Shown: positions 26,679 to 36,432 of the stretch, one piece after another
Layout of the letters: every line of letters begins with the position of its first letter
How positions within the stretch are numbered: position 1 is the stretch's first letter
Assembly (NCBI RefSeq): GCF_025854335.1
Contig: NZ_CP107716.1
Span: forward strand, 3,217,001 to 3,281,000
Direction of reading: 5' to 3'
Length of the DNA stretch: 64,000 nucleotides
DNA from: Pelagibacterium flavum
GTDB lineage: Bacteria; Pseudomonadota; Alphaproteobacteria; Rhizobiales; Devosiaceae
Notes under the pieces: generated by a model
Databases searched by the model: none
Told to the model about the DNA's origin: nothing
Seen by the model: only the letters and a program-made list of their open reading frames with translations
Made by a program: the position numbers and the translations under genes

Positions 26679-27638
26679 TCAGGCGCTTTTTCCAGCCCTT
26701 GCAAGCATAGGTTCGAGCGCGGTGCGCAACTTGATGTCCATGGTGTCGCGCAACTCACGGTAAGCGCCCAAAACCACGTCGCGACTGCCTTCCATCTCGG
26801 ATGGATCGGCGGGCGACCAGTGTTCCATGACTGCGGCCTCAAGCCCGCGATCGGCCACCGCCTTTTTTGCATCATCGGCCAGGGTCACGATGATGTCGAA
26901 ATTGGAAGCCACCAATTCATCCATCGTGTGGGGAGTGTGGACCGACATATCGATACCGACTTCTTCCATCACCTGGTGGACAAAGTGGTCGACCTTGCCC
27001 GAGCGTACGCCGGCAGAGCGGGCAACGAGGCGTCCGGGGAAATGTTTGCGGGCCAGCGCCGCGGCAATGGGCGAGCGCACCGAATTCATCGAACACACGA
27101 AAAGAATCGTCGGCAGCTCGCTTTCCTGCTCGGTCACCCGCGCTGCATAGGGCTGTACAGCGCAGATCAGTGTGAAAAGCCGGCGGGCGGTTTCGAGATC
27201 CATCACCAGCTTGTTGTTGAGCCGCTCGATCAGAAGTTCGGCGGCCTGATTGTGCAGGCCGCGCCGGCCCATATCCACCGCTTCGATCTGGAAGGTCGAC
27301 GCCGAGCGGATCGCTTCATAATAGCTTTCGCGGATGCGGAAATAGTCCCGGATCAGACTTCTGAAGGGGGTGAGTGAAAGATAATGCGCGGCAATCGGGC
27401 TGAAGGTTTCGGGGTGCCGGACGTCGAGCACAATATGGTTGTGGATGATCGACAGGTGCAGGGCGTACGGGCCCTTGGCCGTGACCCGTGCGGGATAAAA
27501 GCGATTGGAATCAATCAGGTCATAGATGGCAACGCGCCATTCATGAACTTCGTCGGGATCGACCGAGGTTATGGTTGTAGGGTCAAGCGTGACTGTGACG
27601 ATCCTGTCGGTTTCGGGATCGAAGGGCCGCTTATCCAT
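26679..27638 (-). CDS. Fusion of UPF0262 and low-molecular-weight protein tyrosine phosphatase
   Basis: One 319-residue ORF with two parts. Residues 1-166 match UPF0262 (VAIYDLIDSNRF, GPYALHLSIIHN, LSLTPFRSLIRDYF, DMGRRGLHN, ARRLFTLICA). Residues 176-319 are an LMW phosphatase/arsenate-reductase-like domain with the P-loop LFVCSMNSVRS (Cys182, Arg188) and the general-acid region HWSPADPSE. In related genomes these are usually two adjacent genes between hisD and infA; here no stop separates them. An internal GTG at 27137 could also start the phosphatase alone. The start overlaps the hisD stop by one base (TGATG). Confidence 0.85.
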   Translation of the reverse strand: MDKRPFDPETDRIVTVTLDPTTITSVDPDEVHEWRVAIYDLIDSNRFYPARVTAKGPYALHLSIIHNHIVLDVRHPETFSPIAAHYLSLTPFRSLIRDYFRIRESYYEAIRSASTFQIEAVDMGRRGLHNQAAELLIERLNNKLVMDLETARRLFTLICAVQPYAARVTEQESELPTILFVCSMNSVRSPIAAALARKHFPGRLVARSAGVRSGKVDHFVHQVMEEVGIDMSVHTPHTMDELVASNFDIIVTLADDAKKAVADRGLEAAVMEHWSPADPSEMEGSRDVVLGAYRELRDTMDIKLRTALEPMLARAGKSA

Positions 27639-28930
27639 CAGCGGTTGAGCCTTATCGAGACCGATTTTCCGTGGGCTTGGAGCCCCTCGGTTTCTGCCAG
27701 TGTGACCGTGGCGTCGGCAAGCTCTGCCAAAGCCCCGGGCGTGCAGCCCAGAATCGAGGTACGCTTGACGAAATCGAGCACGCCAAGCCCGGATGCAAAG
27801 CGCGCCGAGCGCGCCGTCGGCAGGACGTGGTTGGAGCCCCCCACATAATCGCCGATCGATTCGGGGGTGTGATGGCCAACGAAAATAGCGCCCGCATTGC
27901 GAATTTTGCCGATCCACGGTTCGGGATCATCGAGCGCGAGTTCCACATGCTCTGATGCGATGCGGTTGGCGAGCGGCATGGCCTCATCGAGAGTGCCTAC
28001 AGTGATAATCGCGCCGAACTCCTCCCAACCCTGTCGGGCATTGTCGGGCGCCCGAAGCGTTGCCAATTGCCGCTCGACTTCTGCAAATACAGAACGCGCC
28101 AAAACCGGATCGGTGGTCAGAAGGATCGATTGCGCCCCTGCTCCATGCTCGGCTTGAGCCAGAAGGTCGGCCGCGACCCAGGCGGGGTTGGCCGAACCAT
28201 CGGCGATAATGAGCACCTCGGAGGGCCCCGCAATCATATCAATGCCCACCGTACCGAAGACCTGGCGCTTGGCGGCGGCCACATAGGCATTGCCTGGCCC
28301 GGTGATCTTGGCAACGGGGGCGATGGTTTCGGTGCCGAAGGCCAGTGCCGCAATCGCCTGGGCTCCCCCGACACGGTAAATTTCCGAAACACCGGCGATT
28401 TTTGCCGCGGCAAGAATGGCGGGATTGACCATACCGTTCGGGGTGGGCACCACCATGGCCAGCCGCTCAACGCCCGCCACCTTGGCTGGAATGGCGTTCA
28501 TGAGCACCGAGGACGGGTAGGACGCCAGTCCGCCCGGCACATAGAGCCCTGCGGCTTCAACAGCCGTCCAGCGGCTTCCCAGCGTAACGCCGATCTCATC
28601 AGTGTAGACGTGATCGACAGGCATCTGCTTTTCGTGATGGGCAGTAATGCGTTTGTGCGCAAGCGTCAGCGCATCGCGAATTTGGGGCGAAACGGTTTCG
28701 TAGGCCGCATCGATTTCGTCGGCCGAGAACCGCATTGTTTGCGGCGTAAGCTCCAGCTCGTCGAATTTCCGCGTCAGATCGATCAGTGCGGCATCACCGC
28801 GTGCCCGCACATCAGCAATGATGGCCGCAACAGTTGAACCCACCTCGACCGATGCTTCACGCTTGGAGCCAAGAAGTGTCTCGAAGGCCTGCGCAAAGCC
28901 CGGTTCAGCGCTTGAAAGAAGTGCAGTCAT
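27638..28930 (-). CDS. hisD: Histidinol dehydrogenase
   Basis: 430-residue enzyme for the last two steps of histidine synthesis (histidinol to histidine, NAD-dependent, zinc). Motifs: YVPGGLASYPSSVLMNAIPA, KITGPGNAYVAAAKRQVFG, GIDMIAGPSEVLIIADGSAN, LLAQAEHGAGAQSILLT (Gln/His zinc ligands) and the later SEHVEL and GGSNHVLPT. Full length. The rest of the his pathway is not in the window; it sits in the murA block as in other Hyphomicrobiales. Confidence 0.96.
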   Translation of the reverse strand: MTALLSSAEPGFAQAFETLLGSKREASVEVGSTVAAIIADVRARGDAALIDLTRKFDELELTPQTMRFSADEIDAAYETVSPQIRDALTLAHKRITAHHEKQMPVDHVYTDEIGVTLGSRWTAVEAAGLYVPGGLASYPSSVLMNAIPAKVAGVERLAMVVPTPNGMVNPAILAAAKIAGVSEIYRVGGAQAIAALAFGTETIAPVAKITGPGNAYVAAAKRQVFGTVGIDMIAGPSEVLIIADGSANPAWVAADLLAQAEHGAGAQSILLTTDPVLARSVFAEVERQLATLRAPDNARQGWEEFGAIITVGTLDEAMPLANRIASEHVELALDDPEPWIGKIRNAGAIFVGHHTPESIGDYVGGSNHVLPTARSARFASGLGVLDFVKRTSILGCTPGALAELADATVTLAETEGLQAHGKSVSIRLNR

Positions 28931-28951
28931 GACTAGCTGATCGCGCCCCGG

Positions 28952-29377
28952 TCAGTCGACGTCGTGCTTGGGCTGGGCCCTGGCGGCCCACACCCCGCCG
29001 AGATCGCGAAGACGCGCTTCGAGACATTCAGCGTCGAGCCGCACCCTGCCACCGCCCGCAAAGGTAAGCAAGACCTGCCCCGCAGGCGCATCGGTCGGCT
29101 CAAAGGTCACGGCGAGCAGTTCAAGAACGCCATCCTTGGAATTGAGATCGAACCCTTCAGCATGCGCCGCGGTAACGTGATCGAAATGCAAACCGGCCCG
29201 CTTGCGTTGACCGCGCTTATCACCAGCTTCCCAGGCATAGCGGTTCATGAGCAGCACGAAGCGGCGGTCATTTTTGGAATAGCCCATGTCGCCGACCCTG
29301 ACGACAGCATCCTGTACGTGGGCGGAAACGATCTCGAGGTCTTCGCTGTCGAGCGCCAAAAGCTTGAGGTCGGTCAT
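28952..29377 (-). CDS. DUF2948 family protein
   Basis: 141-residue protein with the DUF2948 pattern: LKLLALDSEDLEIVSAHVQD, AVVRVGDMGYSKNDRRFVLL, and the C-terminal LLTFAGGGRVRLDAECLEAR. Function is unknown; it always sits between murA and hisD in this order. The start at 29377 (AAGG at good spacing, family N terminus) is preferred over ATG codons at 29410 and 29419. Confidence 0.85.
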   Translation of the reverse strand: MTDLKLLALDSEDLEIVSAHVQDAVVRVGDMGYSKNDRRFVLLMNRYAWEAGDKRGQRKRAGLHFDHVTAAHAEGFDLNSKDGVLELLAVTFEPTDAPAGQVLLTFAGGGRVRLDAECLEARLRDLGGVWAARAQPKHDVD

Positions 29378-29465
29378 GGTGGCCTTGGGTAGAGGATCGA
29401 TGGAGGTCATGGCCAACATCTGGGCATTTGCCGCCCAAAGTGCAAGCGCATTCTGCCTCTCATGC

Positions 29466-30758
29466 TTAACCGGCGATCCGCTCTATTTCGGCTCCGCACC
29501 GCGAAAGCTTGTTTTCGAGGCGTTCGAAACCGCGGTCGAGATGATAGATGCGATTGACCACCGTTTCGCCCCGCGCCGCCAGCCCGGCAATGACCAGAGA
29601 GACCGACGCGCGTAAATCGGTCGCCATCACCTGAGCGCCCTTGAGCTCGGGAACACCGGTCACGGTCGCAGTCTGTCCGTCGACGTGGATGTTGGCGCCA
29701 AAGCGCGCCAGCTCGGCCACATGCATGAAGCGATTTTCGAAAATGGTTTCCTTGATGGCCGACACCCCGCTTGAGCGGGCCATGAGCGCCATGAACTGGG
29801 CCTGCAGGTCGGTCGGAAATCCGGGAAAAGGATCGGTTTCGACATCGACCGGCATGATGCCGTTGCCATTGCGTCTGATGCGCAATCCATTCTCTTCAGT
29901 TGAAACGTCAACACCGGTGCGGACCAGTACGTCGAGCGCCGCCTGCAACAGCTCGGGCCTTGCATTGCGCAGGAACACCTCGCCACCCGTCATCGCCGCC
30001 GCGAAAGCGTACGTTCCGGTTTCGATCCGGTCGGGGACCACCTCGTGGATCGCGCCGCCGAGCTTTTCTACGCCTTCGATAACCAGCCGCCCGGTGCCGA
30101 TGCCGGAGATTTTCGCGCCCATGGCCACAAGGCATTCAGCCAGATTGGTCACTTCGGGCTCGAGTGCCGCGTTTTCGATGACTGTGGTTCCCTCAGCAAG
30201 GGTTGCCGCCATCATCACAACATGGGTGGCGCCAACGGAAACCTTGGGGAACCGAACGCTTCCGCCCTTCAGCCTGCCGCCGGGCGCTCGGGCCAGCACA
30301 TAGCCGGCATCGATGTCGATTTCGGCGCCGAGTTGACGCAAGCCGTCGAGATAAAAATCCACCGGCCGCGTGCCGATGGCGCAACCGCCGGGAAGCGATA
30401 CTTTGGCCTGACCCTCTCGGGCCAGAAGTGGACCGATGACCCAGAAGCTGGCGCGCATAGTCGAGACCAGATCATAAGGCGCTGTCGTATCGACGATATC
30501 GGAGGCCGTGAAGGTGATCCGCTGCCCGCCCATTTCGGTATCGCCGCGACGACGGCCATGCACCGCTATATCGACGCCGTGATTTTCAAGGATGCGTTCG
30601 AGTTGCTTGACGTCGGCGAGGCGCGGCACATTGACGAGAACCAAGGGTTCTTCAGTCAAGAGCGAGGCGATCATCAGGGGCAAAGCCGCGTTCTTGGCGC
30701 CCGAGATGTGGATTTCGCCATTGAGCTGATTGCCACCCACGATGCGGATGCGGTCCAT
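29466..30758 (-). CDS. murA: UDP-N-acetylglucosamine 1-carboxyvinyltransferase
   Basis: 430-residue enzyme of the first committed step of peptidoglycan synthesis (enolpyruvyl transfer to UDP-GlcNAc). Start at 30758 with an AAGGAG site and [20 protein letters not shown]. Catalytic Cys126 lies in [18 protein letters not shown], so the enzyme should be fosfomycin-sensitive in type. [10 protein letters not shown] and the C-terminal [19 protein letters not shown] are also present. First gene of the reverse-strand block toward hisD. Confidence 0.96.
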   Translation of the reverse strand: MDRIRIVGGNQLNGEIHISGAKNAALPLMIASLLTEEPLVLVNVPRLADVKQLERILENHGVDIAVHGRRRGDTEMGGQRITFTASDIVDTTAPYDLVSTMRASFWVIGPLLAREGQAKVSLPGGCAIGTRPVDFYLDGLRQLGAEIDIDAGYVLARAPGGRLKGGSVRFPKVSVGATHVVMMAATLAEGTTVIENAALEPEVTNLAECLVAMGAKISGIGTGRLVIEGVEKLGGAIHEVVPDRIETGTYAFAAAMTGGEVFLRNARPELLQAALDVLVRTGVDVSTEENGLRIRRNGNGIMPVDVETDPFPGFPTDLQAQFMALMARSSGVSAIKETIFENRFMHVAELARFGANIHVDGQTATVTGVPELKGAQVMATDLRASVSLVIAGLAARGETVVNRIYHLDRGFERLENKLSRCGAEIERIAG

Positions 30759-30866
30759 ATGGCACTCCTTGGATAGGGAACTATTCGCGAATCGCACTCG
30801 AAAAGGCGATGCGGAGTTTGAAGCTGTTGGTAACGCAGCCCGGAACAGGCTGCAAGAAAGGTGAGA

Positions 30867-31031
30867 TCAGGTATCTTTCTTCTCGCCCGGCAAAGGTTTT
30901 GAGGTGCCCGCCCCCTCTTGTTGTTCCGTATCGTTGACAGGCGCGGTCCGCGCCCTGGCCTGTGCTTTGCGGCGACGAAGGTTTTCCCTCAGCTTTGCGG
31001 CCAATCTTTGGTCACGATCTGAATTGGACAT
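30867..31031 (-). CDS. Small basic protein of the murA neighbourhood
   Basis: 54-residue protein starting MSNSDRDQRLAAKLRENLRR and continuing RKAQARART, ending PGEKKDT. Small Arg/Lys-rich proteins of this form commonly lie just upstream of murA in Hyphomicrobiales. The role is unknown. The ATG at 31031 is preceded by a weak site (CAGGGTCCAGCCC). It ends 108 bp before the murA start. Confidence 0.7.
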   Translation of the reverse strand: MSNSDRDQRLAAKLRENLRRRKAQARARTAPVNDTEQQEGAGTSKPLPGEKKDT

Positions 31032-31149
31032 GGGCTGGACCCTGGCGGACATATTTGGTGCTCTAGTGACAGTTTTTTGCCCTTGCGTCCACAGAAGGCC
31101 TGTGGCAGTAGAGGCCCGCATTCAGATGGCCCCGGCCATTCATGCCGGC

Positions 31150-31224
<75 letters not shown>

Positions 31225-31306
31225 TTTCTTTCCCGGTCGATCGATACCTCATCTTCAACGCAACGTTGAGCTTTTGCAGTGCGTTATCGGGGAAAGGAGA
31301 ATGTTT

Positions 31307-31897
31307 ATGGATAAATTGAGTGTCACCGCAGCCGCCGTATTAATGGCTTCGCCCGCCTTTGCGCAGGTGGCGCCCCCGGTGACGCCTGTCGCCGAGGACG
31401 TGACGGTGGTTCCTGGAGAAGTCGAGGCCCCACCCCCAGGTGCTGACGATCTGGACGAGCCGGTGTCCGACAATCCTTATTACGATGACCGCTCGACCGC
31501 AGCGGCGGTCATTGAGTCCCTCTACAATGCCATCAGCCGATCGGAATATCTGCGCGCTTGGTCCTATTTCACCCATGACGATGACAATGATCTGCAAGCC
31601 GATTTCGAGGCGTTTGCATCAGGGTATGAAAATACCGAGTCCGTGCAACTGGTCGTGGGGCCCGAAGTCACCGAGGGAAGCGCCGGCACGATTTATTATA
31701 CGATCCCTGCTGCCATCGAAGCGACAATGACAGACGGCACGACCGCAAGTTTTGCTGGGTGCTATACGCTCCGGCTGGCCGAGCCTGCCGTGCAGGCCAT
31801 GCCACCTTTCAGACCAATGGCCATCACCGAAGGCAAACTCAGTGCGGTCGAAGGACAGCTTGAAGACATCCTTCCGGGAAGCTGCGAGGCGCAATAG
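31307..31897 (+). CDS. Secreted hypothetical protein
   Basis: 196-residue protein with a Sec signal peptide (MDKLSVTAAAVLMASPAFAQ), a Pro/Val-rich low-complexity stretch at residues 22-50, and a conserved-looking domain with STAAAVIESLYNAISRSEYL and RAWSYFTHDDD. The GAG site at 31296-31299 fits the ATG at 31307 (7-nt spacing) better than the ATG at 31301. The domain resembles small NTF2-like periplasmic modules in its helix pattern, but I cannot name the family. Two Cys near the C terminus could pair. Confidence 0.7.
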   Translation: MDKLSVTAAAVLMASPAFAQVAPPVTPVAEDVTVVPGEVEAPPPGADDLDEPVSDNPYYDDRSTAAAVIESLYNAISRSEYLRAWSYFTHDDDNDLQADFEAFASGYENTESVQLVVGPEVTEGSAGTIYYTIPAAIEATMTDGTTASFAGCYTLRLAEPAVQAMPPFRPMAITEGKLSAVEGQLEDILPGSCEAQ

Positions 31898-32031
31898 CAG
31901 CCCTGCCGCGGCGATACTGCGACAGTTGAGCAACAAACGAGGGTCCGCTTGCACGGAGCGGCGAGAGGGATATTGAGGCGCCCCCCCGATTTGCAGTTGA
32001 GTAGCGCCATGTTGTGGGCAGGGTTTTTGCA

Positions 32032-32361
32032 ATGCGCGTTTCGGCAGCGTTGGTGACGGGCGTTCTGGGGATTGGCGTTGCCAGTCCTTTACCCGCCCAA
32101 GGCTTTTCCAACATAGAGGCCATCAACCGGTGCGATGCGTATGTCGAGAGCGCCATCAGGCCCGAAATCAGCGATAGCTTCAAAGAGCGCTACAAGATCA
32201 CCTGCTATTTCGGCCTCATCGACCCTTTGATCCACGAGGATCACGAAGGGGTTTGTCTTCGCACCTCTCGCGCTTTTCCCGGCAGGGCCGGCGAGTTGGC
32301 CGAACTCATGTGCCTGGGGGCCTACCAGACCTATCTCGACGAAGCGGGGGTCGCGCAGTAG
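32032..32361 (+). CDS. Secreted hypothetical protein
   Basis: 109-residue protein with a signal peptide (MRVSAALVTGVLGIGVASPL, cleavage near PAQ-G). The mature part has three Cys (INRCDAYVES, KITCYFGLID, EGVCLRTSR) and a fourth in LMCLGAYQTYL, so two disulfides are possible. I do not recognise the family. It lies between another secreted protein and a membrane-anchored protein on the same strand. Confidence 0.6.
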   Translation: MRVSAALVTGVLGIGVASPLPAQGFSNIEAINRCDAYVESAIRPEISDSFKERYKITCYFGLIDPLIHEDHEGVCLRTSRAFPGRAGELAELMCLGAYQTYLDEAGVAQ

Positions 32362-32426
32362 AGGCTACGGAACCGCGCACCGGCTCTGATCGTTGAAGAC
32401 TCCGTGTCCTTGCATGGAGAACCGCT

Positions 32427-32747
32427 ATGGCCAATTTCAGTCTAACGAACGGGGTGGAGAAACCCATCAAATCGCAACTGCGCGAATTGCGGCAACAGTT
32501 GAACTCGATTTCCAAAAGTCTTGCTGATCACGGCTTGGATTTCGACGACCTTGCCGACGAAGCCGAAGATTTCGTGCACGGTACGCGCAAGAATGCCCGC
32601 CGCGCCGCAAGGCATGCTCGCAAGGATATAGACGTACTCTCGCGCGCCGCGCACAAGGCTCCGGCCAGCGCCGGTGCGGTTCTGGTGGTGGCCGCTGCCG
32701 TCGGATTTGGCCTAGGCTATCTCCTGCACATAGCGCAGAATCACTGA
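32427..32747 (+). CDS. DUF883-like membrane-anchored protein
   Basis: 106-residue protein: an N-terminal helical, charged part (IKSQLRELRQQLNSISKSL, DFDDLADEAEDFVHGTR) and one C-terminal membrane segment (AGAVLVVAAAVGFGLGYLLH). This is the layout of ElaB/YgaM/YqjD (DUF883) proteins, some of which tether ribosomes to the inner membrane in stationary phase in E. coli. It ends 6 bp from the convergent tex stop. Confidence 0.65.
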   Translation: MANFSLTNGVEKPIKSQLRELRQQLNSISKSLADHGLDFDDLADEAEDFVHGTRKNARRAARHARKDIDVLSRAAHKAPASAGAVLVVAAAVGFGLGYLLHIAQNH

Positions 32748-32753
32748 TCGGGC

Positions 32754-35060
32754 CTATTTCTCCCGGCGCAGAGCATTGGCCAGCGCAGCCCCCAGAGCGC
32801 CTTGTGAAGGCGCCGGTGCAGGCTGGGCCGCCTTTTTCGACCGGAGCGCGTTGTGTGCGGGGAGACCCGCTTGCGCGCTTCGCTCCGGCGCTGCATCACT
32901 GCGCATCGAAAGGCTGATGCGTTTTCGTTTCGCGTCAACTTCGAGCACCTTGACCTTGACCACATCGCCGGCCTTCACGACCTCGTGGGCGTCCTTGACG
33001 AACCGGTCGGCGAGTTGGGACACGTGAACCAGCCCATCCTGATGCACACCGATATCGACAAAGGCGCCAAAGGCGGCGACGTTGGTCACCGTGCCCTCCA
33101 GCATCATTCCAGGCTTGAGATCGGAGATTTCTTCGATGCCGTCAGCAAATGTTGCGGTCTTGAATTCGGGGCGCGGATCGCGGCCGGGTTTTTCGAGTTC
33201 TGCGAGGATATCGCGTACCGTGGGCAATCCGAACGTGTCATCGACAAAGGCGCGCGGATCGAGCTTTTTGAGAGTGGCGCTGTCTCCCATCAACTGGCGA
33301 ATATCGCGCCCGCACGCTGCAACGATCTTTCGCGCCACGCCATAAGCTTCGGGATGGACCGAGGAGGCATCGAGCGGTTCGGCGCCATCGCGTATGCGCA
33401 GGAACCCGGCCGCCTGTTCGAACGCCTTGGGTCCGAGTCGGGCGACCGATAGCAGATCCTTGCGCGCGGAGAACGCTCCGTTGGCATCACGATGGGCGAC
33501 GATGGCTTCGGCCAAGGACGTTCCGAGCCCTGACACCCGCGCCAGCAGCGGCGCTGAGGCCGTGTTGAGGTCAACGCCCACCGCGTTCACCGCATCCTCC
33601 ACCACGGCATCAAGCGATTTGGCGAGCCGATACTGGTCCACATCATGCTGATACTGACCGACGCCGATCGATTTGGGTTCGATCTTGACCAGTTCTGCCA
33701 AGGGATCCTGCAGACGGCGGGCGATGGAAACCGCGCCGCGTAGCGAAACATCGAGATCAGGGAGTTCTTTCGAGGCCGTCTCGGAAGCCGAATAGACCGA
33801 GGCGCCAGCTTCGCTGACCACCACCTTAAGCGGCTTGGGCGCGGGGATCATCGAGAGCATGTCGGCGACCAGCCGCTCGGTCTCACGACTGGCCGTGCCA
33901 TTGCCGATGGCGATCAGATCGACCTTGTGCCTTGCAACCAGAGCTATCAGGGCGGCAAGGCTGCCCTGGATGTCGTTGCGCGGCTGGAACGGATAGATGG
34001 TTGCCGTGTCGAGCACCTTGCCGGTGGAATCCACGACGGCCACTTTAACGCCGGTGCGGATGCCGGGATCGAGCCCCATCGTGGCCCGGTTGCCGGCGGG
34101 CGCAGCCAGGAGCAGGTCCTTGAGATTTCGCGCAAAGACGGTAATGGCCTCGTCCTCTGCCCGCTCGCGCAGCCGCCCCATCAGATCGACCGAGAGGTGC
34201 AGCCAGAGTTTGACCCGCCAACTCCAGCGCGCCACATCCATCAGCCACTGGTCTGCAGCCCCGCCATCGGCGCGGATGCCGAAGTGGGCTGCGACCATGG
34301 TTTCGGCAGGCTTGTATTTGCCCTCGGCGTCAGCGTCGAGCTCAAGATCGATAGCCAGCACCTCTTCATTGCGCCCGCGCAGCATGGCCAGCGCCCGATG
34401 GCTGGGGACTTTGGACCAGGCTTCAGTATGATCAAAATAGTCGGAAAACTTGGCGCCCTGTTCCTGTTTTCCCTCGACAACTCTGGCGCGGAGCATGGCC
34501 TTGCGCTCCATGTAATTGCGCAGCTCGCCAATCAGGTCCGCGTCCTCGGCAAAGCGCTCGGCGAGAATGTCGCGGGCACCTTCGAGCGCCGACTTGGTAT
34601 CGGGCACATCAGTCGAGATGTACTTTTCCGCCTCAAGGAGCGGGGTGAGCATGCGGTTTTCAAAAAGAGCGTCAGCCAGGGGCTCCAGGCCGCGCTCGCG
34701 TGCGATCTCACCCTTGGTACGGCGCTTGGGCTTATAGGGGAGATAGATGTCCTCGAGCTCCGATTTGGTCATGACCCGGGCGATCTGGGCCGACAGTTCG
34801 CTGGAGAGTTTGCCCTGTGAATCGATCGACTGCAGGATGGCTGCGCGGCGCGCTTCAAGCTCACGCAAATAGCTCAGCCTTGTTTCCAGCGTGCGCAACT
34901 GGGCGTCATCGAGCCCTCCAGTAGCCTCCTTGCGATAGCGCGCGACGAAGGGAACCGTTGCCCCACCATCAAGCAGGTCGACCGCCGCCTTGACCTGTTC
35001 GGGACGGGCGGAGATTTCTGTTGCGATGAGACCGGCGATGGCTTTTGCAATGTTGGTCAT
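32754..35060 (-). CDS. tex: Tex family RNA-binding transcription accessory protein
   Basis: 768-residue cytoplasmic nucleic-acid-binding protein. Start at 35060 gives [20 protein letters not shown]. In order: Tex N-terminal helices ([20 protein letters not shown]), YqgF-like domain ([16 protein letters not shown]), helix-hairpin-helix repeats ([20 protein letters not shown]) and a C-terminal S1 domain ([20 protein letters not shown]). Length fits the family. The C-terminal 60 residues are Ala/Pro-rich. Confidence 0.95.
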   Translation of the reverse strand: MTNIAKAIAGLIATEISARPEQVKAAVDLLDGGATVPFVARYRKEATGGLDDAQLRTLETRLSYLRELEARRAAILQSIDSQGKLSSELSAQIARVMTKSELEDIYLPYKPKRRTKGEIARERGLEPLADALFENRMLTPLLEAEKYISTDVPDTKSALEGARDILAERFAEDADLIGELRNYMERKAMLRARVVEGKQEQGAKFSDYFDHTEAWSKVPSHRALAMLRGRNEEVLAIDLELDADAEGKYKPAETMVAAHFGIRADGGAADQWLMDVARWSWRVKLWLHLSVDLMGRLRERAEDEAITVFARNLKDLLLAAPAGNRATMGLDPGIRTGVKVAVVDSTGKVLDTATIYPFQPRNDIQGSLAALIALVARHKVDLIAIGNGTASRETERLVADMLSMIPAPKPLKVVVSEAGASVYSASETASKELPDLDVSLRGAVSIARRLQDPLAELVKIEPKSIGVGQYQHDVDQYRLAKSLDAVVEDAVNAVGVDLNTASAPLLARVSGLGTSLAEAIVAHRDANGAFSARKDLLSVARLGPKAFEQAAGFLRIRDGAEPLDASSVHPEAYGVARKIVAACGRDIRQLMGDSATLKKLDPRAFVDDTFGLPTVRDILAELEKPGRDPRPEFKTATFADGIEEISDLKPGMMLEGTVTNVAAFGAFVDIGVHQDGLVHVSQLADRFVKDAHEVVKAGDVVKVKVLEVDAKRKRISLSMRSDAAPERSAQAGLPAHNALRSKKAAQPAPAPSQGALGAALANALRREK

Positions 35061-35274
35061 GGGTATCCGGGACTGGTCAAAAGATTGCGCGACATTAGGC
35101 GGCGATTGTGGCGGGCGCAAAGTCTCAATCGTACCGTCCACAGCATGGAACGCATCGAACCCAGACAATCTTGTGACCGCCGGGCAACACCGGTAGCAGC
35201 GCGGTGGCATATCACTGCTCCGTGACCGGTCCGTGCCATTTTCGCGCCACTATTGGTGCGGTAACCGATAGGTC

Positions 35275-35622
35275 ATGATCCGCTACCTGCCTATTCTGAT
35301 GTTGGCTTTCGGCCTTTTGCTGCTTTCTGCATCGTTCGCCTCCGCACAAACGCCCGGCGAGTCGTTTTCCAAGCAGAACAATTTTTGCGCCGACGCGTCT
35401 GCTCGAATCGATGCCGGTTTGGCGCCAACGGCAAAACTGGGGCGCTGCTGGAAACAGATGGGCCTGGGTATTTTGGTACCCGGCTGCCAATTGCACGCAC
35501 AATTGGTGAGCGTCACCCAGCCGCCGATACCCGATGCGGATCGGTCCTGGCCCGCTCCCATGGATTTGATGGCCGAGGACGGTCCGCCCCCATTGCTCGA
35601 AATCCCCCCGCCCCAGGCCTGA
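35275..35622 (+). CDS. Secreted hypothetical protein
   Basis: 115-residue protein with a strong signal peptide (MIRYLPILMLAFGLLLLSAS, cleavage near ASA-Q), three Cys in the mature part and a Pro-rich tail (PPPLLEIPPPQA). I recognise no family. It starts 214 bp from tex, transcribed divergently. Confidence 0.55.
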   Translation: MIRYLPILMLAFGLLLLSASFASAQTPGESFSKQNNFCADASARIDAGLAPTAKLGRCWKQMGLGILVPGCQLHAQLVSVTQPPIPDADRSWPAPMDLMAEDGPPPLLEIPPPQA

Positions 35623-35690
35623 TCTTTAAGCGATCCATTGCCCTTTTTTCTGGCGAGCGCTCTCGTTCCGCCAAACCGTGAGATTTTGAC

Positions 35691-36359
35691 ATGTCCGAAC
35701 CAACCCTGACCCGGCGCGGCTTTATGGCCGGCGCATCAAGCCTTCTTGCCCTCACCGCCGCCGGATGCACGACCACCACGCAACCGAGGACACAAATCCA
35801 GTTGCCTCCGCCGATTTCTCCAGAGGTCGTGACGATGTATGCCGCGCGACCCGAGGAACAGTTTCCCGTCCCTGCCGTCGACCTGCGCTATCTCGACCCA
35901 AAATACTACCGCCAACGCGTCCCCTACCCCACGACCGAAAAGGTCGGGACTGTCATTGTCGATACGCCGAACTTCTATCTTTACCATGTGGAAGAGGGTG
36001 GCACCGCAATGCGCTACGGAGCGGGTCTGGGCCGTGCCGGCTTTGAGTGGTCGGGCCGCGGGCACATTGCCTATTCGCGTGAGTGGCCGGTGTGGACACC
36101 GCCGTCGGAGATGGTGGACCGTCAGCCCGAACTCGAAAAATGGCGTAATGGTCAGCCCCCCGGACTCGACAACCCGCTGGGTGCCCGGGCGCTCTATATC
36201 CACGAAGGCAACCGCGACACGATCTATCGAATTCATGGCACAGGTGAGACCTGGACCATCGGTCAGGCGGTCTCGTCAGGCTGCGTGCGGCTGTTGCACC
36301 AGGATGTCATCCACCTTGCCGACAATGTTCGCTTCGGGTCGCCGATTGTCGTTCTCTAG
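35691..36359 (+). CDS. L,D-transpeptidase (YkuD domain), lipoprotein-like
   Basis: 222-residue enzyme that forms 3-3 peptidoglycan cross-links or attaches proteins to the wall. The N terminus has a Tat-like TRRGFMAGASS and a lipobox-like LTAAGC. The YkuD core ends in the active site: IYRIHGTGETWTIGQAVSSG followed by CVRLLHQDVIHL (His and Cys). Like the family in Hyphomicrobiales, it has a short N-terminal linker (QLPPPISPEVVTMYA). A convergent terminator follows. Confidence 0.92.
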   Translation: MSEPTLTRRGFMAGASSLLALTAAGCTTTTQPRTQIQLPPPISPEVVTMYAARPEEQFPVPAVDLRYLDPKYYRQRVPYPTTEKVGTVIVDTPNFYLYHVEEGGTAMRYGAGLGRAGFEWSGRGHIAYSREWPVWTPPSEMVDRQPELEKWRNGQPPGLDNPLGARALYIHEGNRDTIYRIHGTGETWTIGQAVSSGCVRLLHQDVIHLADNVRFGSPIVVL

Positions 36360-36379
36360 AGCATGATCCCAGGAAAAAA

Positions 36380-36410
36380 GGGCGCTCCGGATAACCGGTG
36401 CGCCCTTTTT
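36380..36410. terminator. Bidirectional terminator between L,D-transpeptidase and OmpA genes
   Basis: GGGCGCTCCGG (36380-36390), loop ATAA, CCGGTGCGCCC (36395-36405), then TTTTT; A-rich on the left side (36373-36379). One T-T mismatch in the stem. It serves the convergent genes on either side. Confidence 0.85.
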
Positions 36411-36432
36411 GTAATGCGAGTGTCGATGCCGA

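Noticed and set aside
33927..34820. Forward ORF of 297 codons opposite tex
   Set aside because: Antisense shadow; Tex domains are complete on the reverse strand.
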